A stretch of DNA of 64,000 nucleotides, from the NCBI GenBank assembly GCA_963922205.1, contig CAWUHX010000290.1, positions 368,571-432,570 on the forward strand. The letters are read 5' to 3'. The position numbers were made by a program, and so were the translations under genes. Numbering within the stretch: position 1 is the first letter of the stretch; each line of letters begins with the position of its first letter. This DNA is from Romanomermis culicivorax. Taxonomy: Eukaryota > Nematoda > Enoplea > Mermithida > Mermithidae. This document shows, piece by piece, positions 33,213-45,820 of this stretch. A model generated the notes under the pieces. That model did not search any database and was not told the DNA's origin. It saw nothing but the letters and a program-made list of their open reading frames with translations.

Positions 33213-33685
33213 ATTTCAAATTATTAAGGGACAATCCCGTCTCCGAAAATCGGACTTTTTTATTAGCAACAATTTTGAGTCTACCCGTCGTAAAAAATGA
33301 CCACAAACTACAAACTGGTAAAGCAAAAACAAATATTAGGTTATATGCTTTCTCTAATAGATAATTAATATCTGGAATCAACTTCCAAATGAAATTCTCA
33401 GTTCTTCCAATTCACACACATTCAAAATGAAAATTGCCAAAATTGATTTCTCAGATTATCTTGGGGGAGCGCGTTAGCCTATTACAGAAATGTAACCTGC
33501 GCTTCCTATTACTTGTCACTAAATTGTTTACTGTTATTTTTGATCTCTAATTAGTCGTTCGAATCTTCTAAAATTTATCTTTCACATTTATTTACTATTT
33601 CCTCGTTCTCGACTAATCATATTTTGCATTGTAATTATGCGTTCTTTTCGACAGGTAATAAAATCTTTCATTCATTCATTTATAG
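33213..33685 (+). pseudogene. 3' fragment of the same non-LTR retrotransposon (R2)
   Basis: It matches 28975-29720 of the longer copy (C-terminal ORF2, 'gggggagcgcgttagcct', 'tgtaacctgcgcttcctatta', 3' tail TTCATTCATTCA) but lacks the segment 29297-29552. Internal stops and small indels abolish coding. It sits between two inverted-orientation hAT-like halves. Confidence 0.88.
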
Positions 33686-34158
33686 TTAATGAAGATCCGC
33701 ATTTTTTCCTTCATAGATTTCTTTAGAAAGATCAACACGATAACTTTCTAAACTTTTTGAAGCATTTGTTCCTTCCTTTAACGCAAATTAAATTCAAAAG
33801 CTTCGTGGAAATATTTTTGGAAAATTTCTACGCTTTTGACTCATAGCTTTTCGGCCAAATTTATGAAAGGCTACGAATAAATTAATGGCTTTAAAATTTT
33901 TCGAATGGTAAATTTCTAGAAATTACGATTCATCATGAACACCAAATTTAAATCTAATTTTTGAGATATATGTTCAGAAAGATTATCAGAATGCTTTAAA
34001 AAGCCCAAGAACACTTAAATAAAGCGTTTATGAGCATTTTCAAGCGTAAAAAGAAGAATTTTAAGACGAAAACTTGTCGTCAAAAAATTTTCCACATGTG
34101 GAAAAAAATTTGACCTCTTTCCACATTTGTGGAAAAAAGTTCGTGGAAAAAAACAGTG
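33686..34158 (-). mobile_element. reverse half of a TTCCACATGTGGAA element (F2)
   Basis: It ends GTTCGTGGAAAAAAACAGTG and is the reverse complement of the left 450 bp of the element at 25942 (CCACATGTGG at 34092-34101, CCACATTTGTGG at 34121-34132, 'gagcattttcaagcg'). Its other half is absent; the retrotransposon fragment abuts directly. Confidence 0.65.
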
Positions 34159-34174
34159 CCGCCGCCACGCCACC

Positions 34175-35271
34175 CAGAGTTTTTTTGCACACAGCAACCA
34201 AATTTCGGGCTGTGCAATTAAATTTTTTCTGTCAAGTTGCACAGTGCAACTTGAAGCCGGGCTGCCTTTTTGATTAGGCTATAGTGTTTTCCGTCCGGAG
34301 ATGCTTTTTTGTGCGTTATAAAATGTGAAATATTGAAAATTTTCCGGCGCTTTGCACCGGATTTTAATATTGAATTACTTTTCTATATTATTCCAGTGCG
34401 CGGTTCGAAAATGTCATTGTAGCTAATGCTTATAGCTTTTAATCATCAACATATTATGGATAAATGTTTGTTACCGTGTTGTTTTTGGCGAATTTAACGA
34501 AAAGCAAGATTTTACCTATTATTTTCCAAAATTTTTTTACGATCTTTAAAAACATTCTGACATTTGTCTGATTAGAGCATTTTGAGTTAGAAATTCTCGC
34601 TGGTTGAAGATTGTAAGAGGTTGTAAGAGGTCCAAACAGTTGGGGGGGGGGGGGTCCCGAAATTTTTAAAATTTTGAGGAGGGGGTCGAAAAGACCCCAA
34701 AAAAGTTGAAAATATTTCGAAAATTTTCCCAAAAAAGGCCGAAAAAGCCACTTTTTCCCTAATTTTTTCCAATGTTTCCTAGCTTGGGGGGTGGGTATAT
34801 TGTTGAGCAAGTCCGGGGTGGGGTTGCCCCACCCCCGGTAATTACAGGTATGTTGAAGAATCCAAGTTCTTGTTCGCTTCCCTCTAGTTTTTGAATTGTA
34901 GTCTGTCCGACTGAAAATTCATTGTATTCCCTGAAAAATTAAACCTTTTGTCTCGAAAAAAAAGTTGGAAAGATTCATTTTTCAGCAATCTAGGATATCA
35001 AAATCTCAGAAAAATTTTCCGCGCTTCGCGCCGAATACGTTACTCATACCAACGTTTTCATTTTCTCTTCAAAACTCAGAAAATTAGGTTTTAAAAGCCT
35101 ATAACCGACGTGATTCGAATGTAGTGCAGGAAAAATAGCTTTTGGTGGTTTTTCCGATTATAAATTGAGCTAATTTATTGATTTTAAAGTGAGCAACCAA
35201 AAATCTATCTGTGCAACCAAAATTTTTCCCCAAGTTGCACATTGCAATGTGGCCTGTGCAAAAGAACCCTG
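34175..35271. mobile_element. hAT-like element with GTTGCAC ends (H1)
   Basis: It runs from CAGAGTTTTTTTGCACA to TGTGCAAAAGAACCCTG. Subterminal AGTTGCACAGTGCAACTT (34235-34252) and GTTGCACATTGCAA (35234-35247) lie near the two ends. Flanks ACGCCACC and CCGCCACA agree at 6 of 8. The interior carries GCGCTTTGCACCGG and GCGCTTCGCGCCG hairpins (about 34350 and 35020) and a nested element at 34611. Confidence 0.7.
34611..34852 (+). mobile_element. CATACCTGTA family element missing its first bases (A9)
   Basis: It begins TTGTAAGAGGTTGTAAGAGGTCC (start duplicated, CATACC lost) and ends GTAATTACAGGTATG. TTGAAGA occurs on both sides (34604-34610 and 34853-34859). It lies inside the GTTGCAC element. 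Confidence 0.7.
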
Positions 35272-35279
35272 CCGCCACA

Positions 35280-35958
35280 TCACCGTTTTTTCTCGTCAAA
35301 TCGGTGTTTTTGGCAAAAAAAAATTAGAAATGCGAAAAAATTTGGACTCTTTCGCTAAATGGCTGCCGTCAGTTCAATCGACTGAGCTGCGCTGCAGAGA
35401 CTTGCTTACACAAACGGAAGATGACCGAAATCTTAACAAACAGTGTACTAATATTCAGTGATAATAGATAACTAGCTCTGATCTTCATTTCATTGAAGCA
35501 ATGGGAAAACCCCATAAGTTAGTCACCTGTTCATCATGAGGTCACTATTCCTAATAACTACTCATACTCACTAGGTAATAGTTAATATTGATAGTATTTT
35601 ATTTCAGGCTTGATGTATTATTTTTCTGGCAGCATCTTCATCTTCTTGCTAATCATTACATTATATAGATGTAGTCAATAGCTTATAGGTCCGATGAGGT
35701 CTGATCCGGGTCACCCGATGTTTTAGACCCGACCTGGTCCGGCCAATCACTTTGTTCAATATGTACAAAACGCGTGAATGAAGCATCTACGGACATCTTT
35801 TGACGAAAATTTGGTTGAAAATCGGGAAAAATTTTGATTTCGTCGCCCTTTAGGAACAAATTTTTTCGAGAAAATCTATTTACTTTCTGTTTGTTTCCCT
35901 TTCATCTCAGAATTGTGCGCGTACAGTAATGTTTAGAAAATCAAGCGAATCTATTTCA
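35280..35958. other. upstream flank of the TRMT1-like gene
   Basis: No repeat family member or domain was recognised. The region ends in the CTATTTCAG acceptor at 35959. It may hold an upstream non-coding or targeting-peptide exon, but none can be supported. Confidence 0.35.
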
Positions 35959-35995
35959 GAAAGAAACGCCATCTCGTCAGCTTACCGATTCTCGA

Positions 35996-38900
35996 ATGAC
36001 TTTGCCATCTGTTACAACCGAAGGCCGGGCTAGTGTGTCGTTTGTTGGTGATAATGCAAACGCATTTTACAATCCGGTGCAGGAATTTAATCGAGACTTA
36101 AGGTAACGCTATTTTCGTTATGAAATAGGCTTTGAGTTTTGACCTATAGCCCAGTGAATTTCTAGCGATCTTTAAAGATCTAATGAGCATTTTGTTCTAC
36201 ATTTTGTCCTTAGTGATACGTTAAGGAATTCCGAAGTTTTTCTTCATCTTTCCAGTCTAGATTGGTAATTCGTAAGTTTCTATTAGCCATTTATGGTATA
36301 TAAAGATGAAACATACAATTTATAACAAAACATTGCATATATTCTGGAACAATTTATTTATATCATTTAAAGTCAGATAGAGTTATCGGACTTACCAAAT
36401 TTTTTCCTGTAGCATCCTCGTGTTGAAAAATTTTGTTTCTCATCGGGCAAATCGTCGCAAACCCGAGGCGGGTAATACACTGACTGAAGAAATGATCATT
36501 GAGGCTGATTCAGCCACATATTGTAATGCTTCGCCGCCTGGACATGACGAAAATACCGGATCAGTAGCAAAACGCCCATGTCTCGAGCCTTCTGCTCCGA
36601 TAATTCAAGATGTAAGTTTACCAATAACGCGTGTAGGTATACGTTATTAGTGTTCAGTGCATATATATAGATTTACGGAACTGCCTACGGTTTTCAAATC
36701 ACCAGTTGTGTTCGTGCACATGGTACGTAATACTTCTTTCACCGTTTCTTAAATCTTTTTTGACATGAAATAAAAATGCATAAAGTTCTCACCAAATTAG
36801 ATAGATCAAGATTAGTTAGCATATCCTTCACACCTGTGCATTGAGGGGTATTGTTGTAGGGGGTATTACATTTACCAGGCCCGGAGGATGCTTATTTACT
36901 AATCAATGGATTTAACTTGGCTTTGATTTATTGAGTTTTAAAATTAATACTAGCTTTCCGGCAGCGGAATAAGAATTTTGGAAGCTCTATCGGCTAGTGG
37001 ATTACGTGCTATTCGATATGCGAAAGAAGTAAATGGAATACGAGAAGTTGTCGCAAACGATTTTTCTGATCAGGCTGTTGCGTGTATAACAAAAAATATT
37101 GAAGCGAACGGAGTTTCGCATTTGGTCAAGCCGTCTCGCAACGATGCCATGTAGGTTTATTTTAGACTACCTTATAGTTTCGTAATGCAGCTGAAGATCT
37201 TTGAAAATAGTTTCTGCGGTGAAAATCGTATGATCTTCTTATTCAGTGCAGTGATGCATGAACACAGAATTGTCTCAAAAAGATTCGACGTTGTTGATTT
37301 GGACCCTTACGGTTCACCGGCACATTTCCTTGACTCCGCGGTTCAATCCGTCGCTGATGATGGTGAAAAATTGAGTCTCTTCTGCGCTTTTACTCATATT
37401 TCTATCGAATTTTTCAGGTATTTTAATGGTTACCTGTACCGATATGGCCACTTTATGTGGAAATACTCCGGAAGCATGTTTTATGAAATACGGATCCATG
37501 TCACTCAAATCTAAATGTTGCCATGAAATTGTGAGCAAAGTTAAAGAATCATTTTTGAAGTTGCACGGAAAATCTTCTATGGAGACGTTGTTCAGTCAAT
37601 TACTTGCATTATCCGATTTAAGGCCTTGAGAATTCTATTACGGAGTATTGACATGCACGCAAATCGTTACGCGAGATATATCGAACCGTTATTAGCCGTT
37701 CATGTTGATTTCTACATCCGTGTCTTTGTTAGGCTTCGTTCTGGAGCGTCTAAAGCGAAAGAAAGTTGCTGGTGAGCCTTCATATCGAACATCTTTTATG
37801 GTCTCGACTTTTTTTCATTGAGCGGATGTTGAAAGTCTGTTATTCAGTGCATAAGTGTGTTTTTAAGAATTTTCTGAATGTTGTCATCCCATTGCATAGT
37901 AATAGCATTATTAGTCGAAAAATGTATGGCTTGTAAATTTTTACGTTCGATGCCTGAATCATGGAAATTTTTGCAGAAAATAATCTATATTTTTGAATTC
38001 GTCAGCGAAACGTCCTACATCTACCAATGTTGCGGATGCGAAAATTTCGTGTTGCAACTATGTGCTCGAAAAACTATAACAGAGAAAGGCGGCGTGAAGT
38101 ATCAAAATTCTTTCGCCGCTGTGCCGCCAAGGTGTGAAACTTGCGGTAATAAATTTCACGTGAGTGTTATTACTGTATAAGAACAATAATAGTAAAAACT
38201 GGTGTGATAGGAATGTTTTTGTATGCTTCGTTCCGAGTCAAAATGAAATGATTAGAAAATTTTTAAACCGACATTTTAAAAGTGATGTCTCGTTGCACAT
38301 TCAAGGCCGAACGATTGAATCTCCCATTAGTTTGTTGGTATGGCAATAGGCCCATACATGCGTATGGGGGGGGGGAGCCCGGGAATTATGCCCGGGCTGG
38401 GCCTTAAGTCAGGGATTTACTGTCAGTCAACTTTGGCCAACCAGTCTTCAGCTGTACAATCAGTGGTTACATACATGCACACGGTCAGGCGTCCCAGGGT
38501 ATAGAAAATGACCAAAATTGGTCCTTTACTAATTTTTTTACTTTAAAATGAAATTTTATTGCCTATTGTATCAATAATTACTCAACAAAGTTGTTTGCTG
38601 GCATTAATCATAAACTGTGTTTTAAATTGACCTTTTTTGTAATCTAATCCTTTCAAAATGTTTGAGAACAACCCCGTTCTTTTGAACTGACTGGAACATA
38701 TCAACTTTTTGATCGAAAATCGTAATTTTGTACAACAAAGGATCAAAGATATCAATTACATGTTTTCATGTTTTTAGACAATAATTACTTTCCTCAATGT
38801 AATGAGCGGCAAGTGGTCGAATTCCAATCAAGTGTAGAGAGAAATTTCAAACATATTCTTGAAGAATCAGAAACTTGACAGCATACTCCGCTCGAAGAAT

Positions 38901-41900
38901 TGTGGTGCTGCTTCAAGAGTAATGGAAAATTTACTTCAATCGCAAGGCATGCATTTTTTATCTATCAGAAAGTGGTCGTTCTCGAGCGGAAGCCTAATTT
39001 CTTGTCACTTCTGTCGTTCATTCGAGTTTGATGTCCGATTAATTAGTATGCGGTCAATCAGTCTTCTCTAATCCCAGTTTCCGATAATGCCAATCACCGA
39101 TTGAATGATGATTCAATTAATTCGACTTTAATCGGGGATTCTTTCAATCGGTCTCCTATCACTCAGCCTTCAAATTAACTTTCCGGTAAACCCTAATTCC
39201 GTCGAGAATTTACTGTTTCGGTATTTTTTGATTCATTTATTAGAATAACTTTCAGCTAGGGGGACCGATATGGAACGGCCCGACTTACGAACCAAGTTTT
39301 GTTTCTGGAATGATACAGATATTGTCGACGTTGACCGAAGAACAGAAACTAGGAACTCATAAAAGGATATATGGAATGCTAAACGTCATTTCTGAAGTCG
39401 GTCTTCATTCGGGATGTTATTGAATATGCATATTATTTTTTTTGAGAATATTTTTAGGAACTGATAGATGTACCGCTATTCTATTCCATCAGTCGACTAG
39501 CGAATATCGTAAAATGTCCTGTTCCAACTTCAATATCCTTCAGGTAAAAATGTACACCTAATAGAAAATTGGAAAGATTTTTGGGCAGGCTTTTTTTCGT
39601 TTGGAAATCATGAGCTAGATGGCTCCTAGGGCTGAATTTTATAGCCAAAAATTTGTAATCGAATAATAAACTCGTAACACAATACGGAATGTAATTAAAT
39701 TATATAGAAATTTAATTAGTTGATATACGTGTTCAAATAAATGAGTGTTCTGAACTTTATTTCCAACCAGTATTCAGTTTATCATGAACCAAATGGCTCC
39801 TAGGTCTAAATTTTTGAGAGCCAAAAATTTGTAAAAAATTTGTAAATGTAAAATTTCCAACCAGTGTTTTTCTTGAACAGGCCTCTTTGTAAATGTAGAA
39901 GAATAAGAAAAATTTTTATTCGCAAAAACACGAGATTTCTTTATTTTAGCACGAATCTCCTTCCGGGATAGCACTTGAGTTCATGTCCTACTGAAACAAA
40001 AGTAGAGTATTAAAAATGCAGTCTCTGTTCTTATTCCTTCTGTTGTCTCCTTTTTTCCGGCGCCCAGCGCCGAAAAACTTTCTACATTCTAAAATTCTGG
40101 AAAATCATATTAAGGATTATTTGTTCAATAAACGCAAGATTAAAATTTTCTGCTCAAGAAAGAACATGCTTTTATCATTTTACAAATTAAAAAAATATAG
40201 GTTTTTCTATCATGAGTTCGGAAAGATTCAAATTGAACTTGAAATTTCTGAAAATCACTTCCATGTTGTTTTGAAATTAAAACTCGGCTTCATTTTTAAA
40301 ATTGTAGTTATAAAAAAATGGAAAAATTGAGAGTTTGACCTCTAAAATGCACCACAATTTATCTTTTTCATGTCAAACCCCCACATTTTTTCACTTTTTC
40401 AAATTTTTTTCCTAATATTTTTGATTTTTGGTGCCCAATCCGAAAAATTAATCCGGATAATCCGAAAAATTATAGAATGAAATCCGGAACGATGTATACC
40501 ATAAAATCTTTAGCTTTCCTGATTTTAGAGCCTGCAGAACATCACTCAAATCTAAAATTGAATGAAGATCAGAATTTTATTAGGGAAAATAGCTTTTAGA
40601 CCTGAAATTCTAGAAGCCATATCCAAATTTTAAGGGGCTCAGGCTTCTAAAATGACTTGAAAACCCTGTCATTGAGTGTCTATCAAAGTCAAAATTGCAT
40701 AAATTTGGCTAAGAATTGTTAAGGGTGGATCTTGCACGAAAAATCGTGAGAAATGTTTCAGGAATTATCTTTCCAGCATTATCAATATCGGCTATAAATT
40801 CTTTGAGAATGGTTCATGCAGATTAAAAGTTTGTTTTTGATCAACTAGTTTTCCAGGTATTTCTGAATCAGGCTTTACGATTGTAGGTCTGCAATATTAA
40901 ATGCCGGATATAAAGTTTCGTCGTCACACGCCGATCCACAGGCTATAAAAACTAACGCGCCAAATAACGTCATTTGGGATATTTTGCGATGTTGGGCGAA
41001 AAAGTCGTCAGTTACGGCTTCAAATTTTTCAGTCGATTCCGTTGCCTTCAAAATCCTAAACAAAGAAACCCAGTGAGTTTTTTTATGTAAAACATTTAAA
41101 CAAAAATTCGTAATAGTTTACGTCATTTAGAGTCAGATAACGAAAAGTCAAAATAATAGCGCACAGTCTTTTTTTAAATACTTGAACAATAAAACTGGAA
41201 AGCAAGTGCTATTCCATATTTTGAAAATTTTCTGCAAAACCATCCGTCACTTAAGACTGAAAATATGTATGCTTACTTAATTACCATTCAATATTTTTCG
41301 AGTATTTTTTTGTTTGTTTGTAAAAGCTTTGTTAACAATTCATCGAGCATTGTGTTCGAAACATTTCCGTGTATTCGTGTTTTTGACCGTTTTTGAACAT
41401 AAATGTAGCGGAATGCCGAAGTCTTGGGACTAAACCGACTTTTTGTGGGTTGAGTCGTCCATTGACCAAAATTTGGTCGGGTCGTTGAGGAAAAGATACA
41501 GGTTCATCTCGGCCAAAATGTCATAAAAAGCGGCTCAAAAATAGTAATTTCATCGTATAAAACGGAAAAATGTATTTATGGCGCGGAGCGCTGAAATTTT
41601 TTTGACATTTTCGACCAATTTTTGTTCAGATTTTCTATCAAAAAAAAATTTGAAATTTTTCAAGTTTTTTTCGTTCTAAACGATGGAGGTTCCTACGACT
41701 AACCCATTTCAGGCTCATGATTGACAGATCTTGAGAGAGGTCACCGTATGACCGACGATTTACGGGGGGATTCTTATGACACCTCCTTCCCAAGAAGCTG
41801 CTTATTGCACTTTTGATCTAAAATTCTCAGCAGCTGTACGGAATTTTTGTCTCACATTTCTGAACGATTTTCAGCTCATTACGATCACCAGATCTCATGA

Positions 41901-42899
41901 TATTCTTTGCAAACTTGGACATGAAACAGGGTATCCCATCCAAACAGATTTTTGAAGATTGTGGCTGATGTGTTGCATAAGGACAGTTGTGTTCTCGTCA
42001 TATCATTACTTCATATCAAACCTATCTAATGACGTATTTCACTTTGCTAGGCTTGTATTTAAACCTACTCCGCATATCCAAATTTTTTGTGCTGTCATAT
42101 CTCTATTGTAAATAGTTTAATCATAATTCAATCTATATATTTCTTGTAATTTCGGGTCATTTTTATTAGGCAGTTTTTCATAAAAAGCAGGCACTGGATA
42201 GAAAGAATTGAGTTGAGCCGAGAAGTGTTTCTATGTGGTCTTTTATGACAGGATCTTGATCAGCTGCCCCAAGCATACATGTAATTGGAGGGAGTGCTAT
42301 AAGAACTCCCCATAAATCGTCAGCCATGAAGTGACCTATTAAAGATTTGTTAATCATGTGGCTGAAAGGTACTAGCCATAGGAATTACGAATCCCATCCA
42401 TTTGGTCAAAAAAAAGCCGAAAATTGTGAGTTTATGATGGAAAATGGTCAAAAATGTCAATTTTTCGGTGCTTGACGCCATAAATACATAACTTATATGG
42501 TTTTTTACGGCAAGATTACTATTTTTTTAATCGTTCTCCATACTGTTTATTCGAGAGAATAAATTTTTCCCGTCTAATGATTATCCCTAAAATTTTGAGT
42601 AATCGATGACCCCACCCATCAAATAGTCATATAACCACCTCCAGACCTCAGGGATCCGTTACACGTATGACCTCGAGTTATATATTATGTCATTCATCCA
42701 AAACGAGTATATGTAATGACCCTTAATATAGGAAGGAGAAATTAGGCTGATGAACTTCTCGTATTTGGTTTTAAGACTGATAGCCGATTTCGAAATGAAT
42801 TTGTCGGCCGAACCCGTCAGTCGAAAGGAAGGATTTATGCGCTTCCAGCCGAAATTGTTCAAAAATTGGGGGCCAAAACAAAAAGCGAAAGGAAGGTAA
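35996..42899 (+). CDS. TRMT1: TRM1-type tRNA (guanine-26-N2) dimethyltransferase, one segment not found
   Basis: TRM1 enzymes use S-adenosylmethionine to dimethylate G26 of tRNAs. Exons: 35996-36102, 36413-36611, 36954-37150, 37247-37362, 37418-37530, 37623-37771, 38006-38159, 39256-39396, 39458-39543 and 42776-42899. Phases are compatible up to 39543, and nearly all borders are GT-AG. Motifs in order: [13 protein letters not shown] (N-terminal hallmark), [19 protein letters not shown] (SAM-binding motif I), [27 protein letters not shown] (catalytic DPYG), [45 protein letters not shown] with CETCGNKFH (zinc-binding Cys pairs), [25 protein letters not shown] and [13 protein letters not shown] near the C-terminus. 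The family's SHA...KTDAP segment, expected between the last two exons, is not visible in 39544-42775. The start at 35996 follows an acceptor 36 nt upstream; an upstream exon cannot be excluded. Confidence 0.9.
38160..39255 (+). other. 1.1-kb intron of the TRMT1-like gene
   Basis: Donor GTGAGT at 38160 and acceptor TTTCAG ending at 39255. It includes a G-run and CCCGGGAATTATGCCCGGG-like inverted pair at 38364-38398. No exon or complete element was recognised. Confidence 0.5.
40875..41055 (-). CDS. possible minus-strand exon of an unknown protein
   Basis: After a TTTGTTTAG acceptor (AG at 41057-41056) a frame reads [19 protein letters not shown], then [20 protein letters not shown], and ends NIADLQS at a TAA (40875-40877). 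The codons look more gene-like than the surroundings, and one short hydrophobic stretch is present. A GTAAAG donor-like site overlaps the stop, so it might continue. No partner exon or family was recognised. It lies within an intron of the plus-strand TRMT1-like gene. Confidence 0.35.
41398..41805 (-). mobile_element. CATACATGTAA family element, reverse, diverged (B3)
   Basis: It starts CATAAATGTAGCGG, and 'atggcgcggagcgctga' at 41579 is the family hairpin. The order of blocks follows the reverse complement of the copy at 56263. The right end is blurred after 'acctccttccc'. No target duplication was read. Confidence 0.6.
42274..42669 (+). mobile_element. CATACATGTAA family element, diverged (B4)
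   Basis: It starts CATACATGTAATTGGAGGG and ends CCGTTACACGTATG, collinear with the family (AATCGTC site, 'caaaaatgtcaatttttcgg', 'aattttgagtaatcgatgacc'). It lies 107 bp before the last TRMT1 exon. Confidence 0.75.
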
Positions 42900-43820
42900 T
42901 ACACACATAGCTTCTCAAAATGTGTTTCTGAGGTCCACCTGCTTATTTGATCGTTCTCCGCTAAAAATCCTTCCGTGAAGCGCCTTTTGGAGTGATATGT
43001 ATTTATTTTTCTGCGTTCTCATTCTTTAAAACTGGTCAAAGCTTAACAAGTCTTAGATCACTATATACTTTGTGAACTTGTTCACCGTTCTTCAATTTTA
43101 TTTGATTCACTTTATTCAAGTCAATTCTATTGTATCTTATGGAAAGGCTTGTAAAATATTTGAGAAAAGAAAATAGTTACCATCTTCAATCAAATTCTTA
43201 AATTCAGAAATGAGTTCAAAGATGCTACGTGCAGATACAAAACATATAGTTGCGTGATAAGTTACATAATTTATTCCTGAACAATTTTTATTATACTGTT
43301 CACACGATTAAAGACAAAATTTGTTTCATTAAATTTGACCAATTTTTTAAAGTTAGATTCTTATGCGCGTTTAATATTTTCAGAGAAATTGAGAAGATAG
43401 GCTGAATCTGAAGCGTATAACACTAAAAACTTATAGATCTCCTCAACCGTCAAATATAATTATATAACAAAAATATATTGACTCAATACGATATATCAAC
43501 CGGAGTGCAATTATCGTGGCAATTGTTAAAATCATGGATTTGGAAAATTCAGGAAACAGTTTATAACAACTAGACTGATAAGAACATCGAAATTCGGCTG
43601 CTCCTACATGGAATCTTGTATATTATTAGGGTTTAGATCTTATAAAGTCGAATTTACATTTTTCTTCAGCGTATCTTCCATCAACGCCGGTTACTTTTGC
43701 GGAAAGATTGATAATTTTGATCATGATGACAATGATGATAATGAGAAGAAAAATCAGTGAGATTTTATGAAAATTCTTATTAATTGTAAAAATAGATCAT
43801 TTTTGATGAATCTTTTAATT
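42900..43820. other. AT-rich flank, no gene
   Basis: About 0.9 kb after the TRMT1 stop with no recognised feature, apart from short GATGATAATGA repeats near 43720-43745. Confidence 0.35.
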
Positions 43821-44760
43821 AAAATTGAATGCATTATTTCGGAAAACGTTGTCCCGTTTTCACATCTACAATGGTAAACACTCATTTAGTCGTTCTTGCA
43901 TATATATTAGAGGGAGGGATAATTGAATCAACGCTGCATTGTAAAAAACACATCGCATATCCATCATTTGTCAATCGTTTGGGTAATTTTTTCGTCTCGT
44001 TTAGCTTGTCATATTTTTTGTTTGTTTATTTGCGCGCATGCAAATTCGGCTAATGCGTACCACAGTAGATTAGCATACACATTTCGCGCTATTATAGCGC
44101 GCATAATAGTTTGGTAAAGGCAAAATACACAGGCCATTTTTGCGAAAAACAAGCGTTTTTTCTCGCTAAAATTCCGTCGTCGCTGCAAGAAAGCGATGTT
44201 CGTAGGCAAAAAACCTTCTCAATCAGCTTTTCACGAATCCAGCCGTCCGAGATGTTTTCTCCGCGAATGGGCGCTGCGTCCAGGCCTGAGATGGGTATGC
44301 TGTATGAGGTTTGGGTACCATAGATACATTTTGTATCCCCATGATTGTATGCGTGACTTGTTTTCCTTTTTGCTCTGCGCGCTTTTTTTGCTGCATTTTC
44401 ATTTACATTGTTTTGCTGAGATTTTTCCTCTGACCGGACTTGCTTACCTATGCGCATGTTTTCGTATAACACAGGGTGCGGTTGTTTTGGTGTTTTTCCG
44501 TCGGATAGCTTGCAACATTGTGGCTTTCTCATTTGCACTTCCTGATATCCGCATTCGAAGAGGTAATATTGCTTTTGCTGTATGAAAAATCTAGATATTC
44601 ATTCGTATAGATTTTTCTACATGTGGTGATAACAGACTGGACAAATCCTTTTGCTTGGATGACATACTGGACGCCTGAAATCTCAACGCGTTTATTGACT
44701 CGATTCAATACGGTGTTCATTTTCGACTTTGATTGAAAGTTGATTTTTTATCACGACATG
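43821..44760. other. non-repetitive GC-enriched island 1
   Basis: The sequence differs from the AT-rich repeat background. It has TATTTGCGCGCATGCAAAT (octamer ATGCAAAT at 44038-44045), an inverted TATTATAGCGCGCATAATA-like site (44089-44108), and CT-rich stretches. Open frames occur on both strands with no domain. It may be regulatory. A candidate small start exon on the minus strand is listed under rejected items. Confidence 0.3.
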
Positions 44761-45820
44761 TCCCAGACACAATTGTTTCGCTTCTTAGTTTTACCAGAAA
44801 GTCTAGATTTCAATCGCAAATTACCAGTACTCAAACTGCTCTATGAAGGAGGCGTTGAACAATTGAAGGCGTTGGATTAGCCGAATGCGGATGTCTATGG
44901 TCCATTTACCGTGAAATGACACCTGGAACGTAGTCAACTTGATTAAAAATGTGTTCGCGAACGTAGAGAGTTGTTTTTCTGCTTTTCATTGATCTTCTCA
45001 TTGAGAGAAAAATTAGTTGTAGAAACTGACAACTTGAAACGATTCCACGAAAACTAGAAAAAATGATAATGTTTCACTATGTGGTGCGAAATTAATCCAA
45101 ATTATTCTCAATCGTATTTGACTTATAGTTCTTCAGCTCCAAGTAAAAGTATAGAATAGAATCGCTTTGCACCGTTATGATTTTCTAGCATTTTAAGACA
45201 AACACGATCGCACGTGTGAATTGATGTGATAAAGCCCGCCTAACATCAAGTAATCTACGCATTACACAAGTAACACAACACATACTAATCCTGAATATCA
45301 CTAAAAATGGTCATTGTATTTGTGATAGTAACTTTTATGGTAGAAATTCCAGAAATGTACAAATTTCTAAATTGAAGAAAATATATCTAATTTTTTGCTT
45401 TGGAGAAATGATTTAAATTTCAAGTTTCGTTATTTCAGAAAATGAATGAAAAATGGATTGCTATTTTTTTTATCTAGCTCAGTCCTTGTACTTGAACATC
45501 AGGGCATTCATCGTTTAGGATTAAAAGTATGATTGGTTTGGTCAGTCAGTATAAATAAAAGTACGGTAGACTTACATTTATGAGTCGATCATGAAAATTC
45601 AACAGCAATGAAGAAGTCATGAGATTTAAACAGACCATTACCAGGAACGTATTATGCATATGCCAATATTATGACACTATATTAATACACCAAAGAAAAC
45701 AGTTATATAACTTTTTCATTCCTGTTTGTATTGGGATAGATAATAATTATCATCGGTTTCTTTCTATCTTTGATTGGAGTCGTAGAAAATAGACGTATAA
45801 GCCAGTCAAGGAATTCAGTT
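44761..45820. other. non-coding, no feature seen
   Basis: About 1 kb of AT-rich sequence. I could identify neither a repeat family member nor an exon. Confidence 0.3.

Larger units (their letters stand above)
39544..42775 (+). other. 3.2-kb interval between the last two TRMT1 exons
   Basis: It contains two GGCTCCTAGG-type repeat blocks (39600-39660, 39770-39850), a GGCGCCCAGCGCCG hairpin (40060-40073), AATCCGGATAATCCG (40451-40465), two CATACATGTAA family elements (41398, 42274) and one possible minus-strand exon (40875-41055). The length and repeat content suggest expansion by insertions. The missing TRMT1 segment may have been displaced, lost or not recognised. Confidence 0.5.

Noticed and set aside
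44092..44585. 129- and 148-residue frames in island 1
   Set aside because: They overlap on opposite strands, and neither shows a recognisable motif.
44600..44680. Minus-strand candidate start exon (TTTCAG, then ATG at 44665, MSSKQKDLSSLLSPH, then GTAGAA)
   Set aside because: The acceptor and ATG spacing are attractive, but the donor is weak. The phase does not join to the exon at 41055, and no other partner exon was found.
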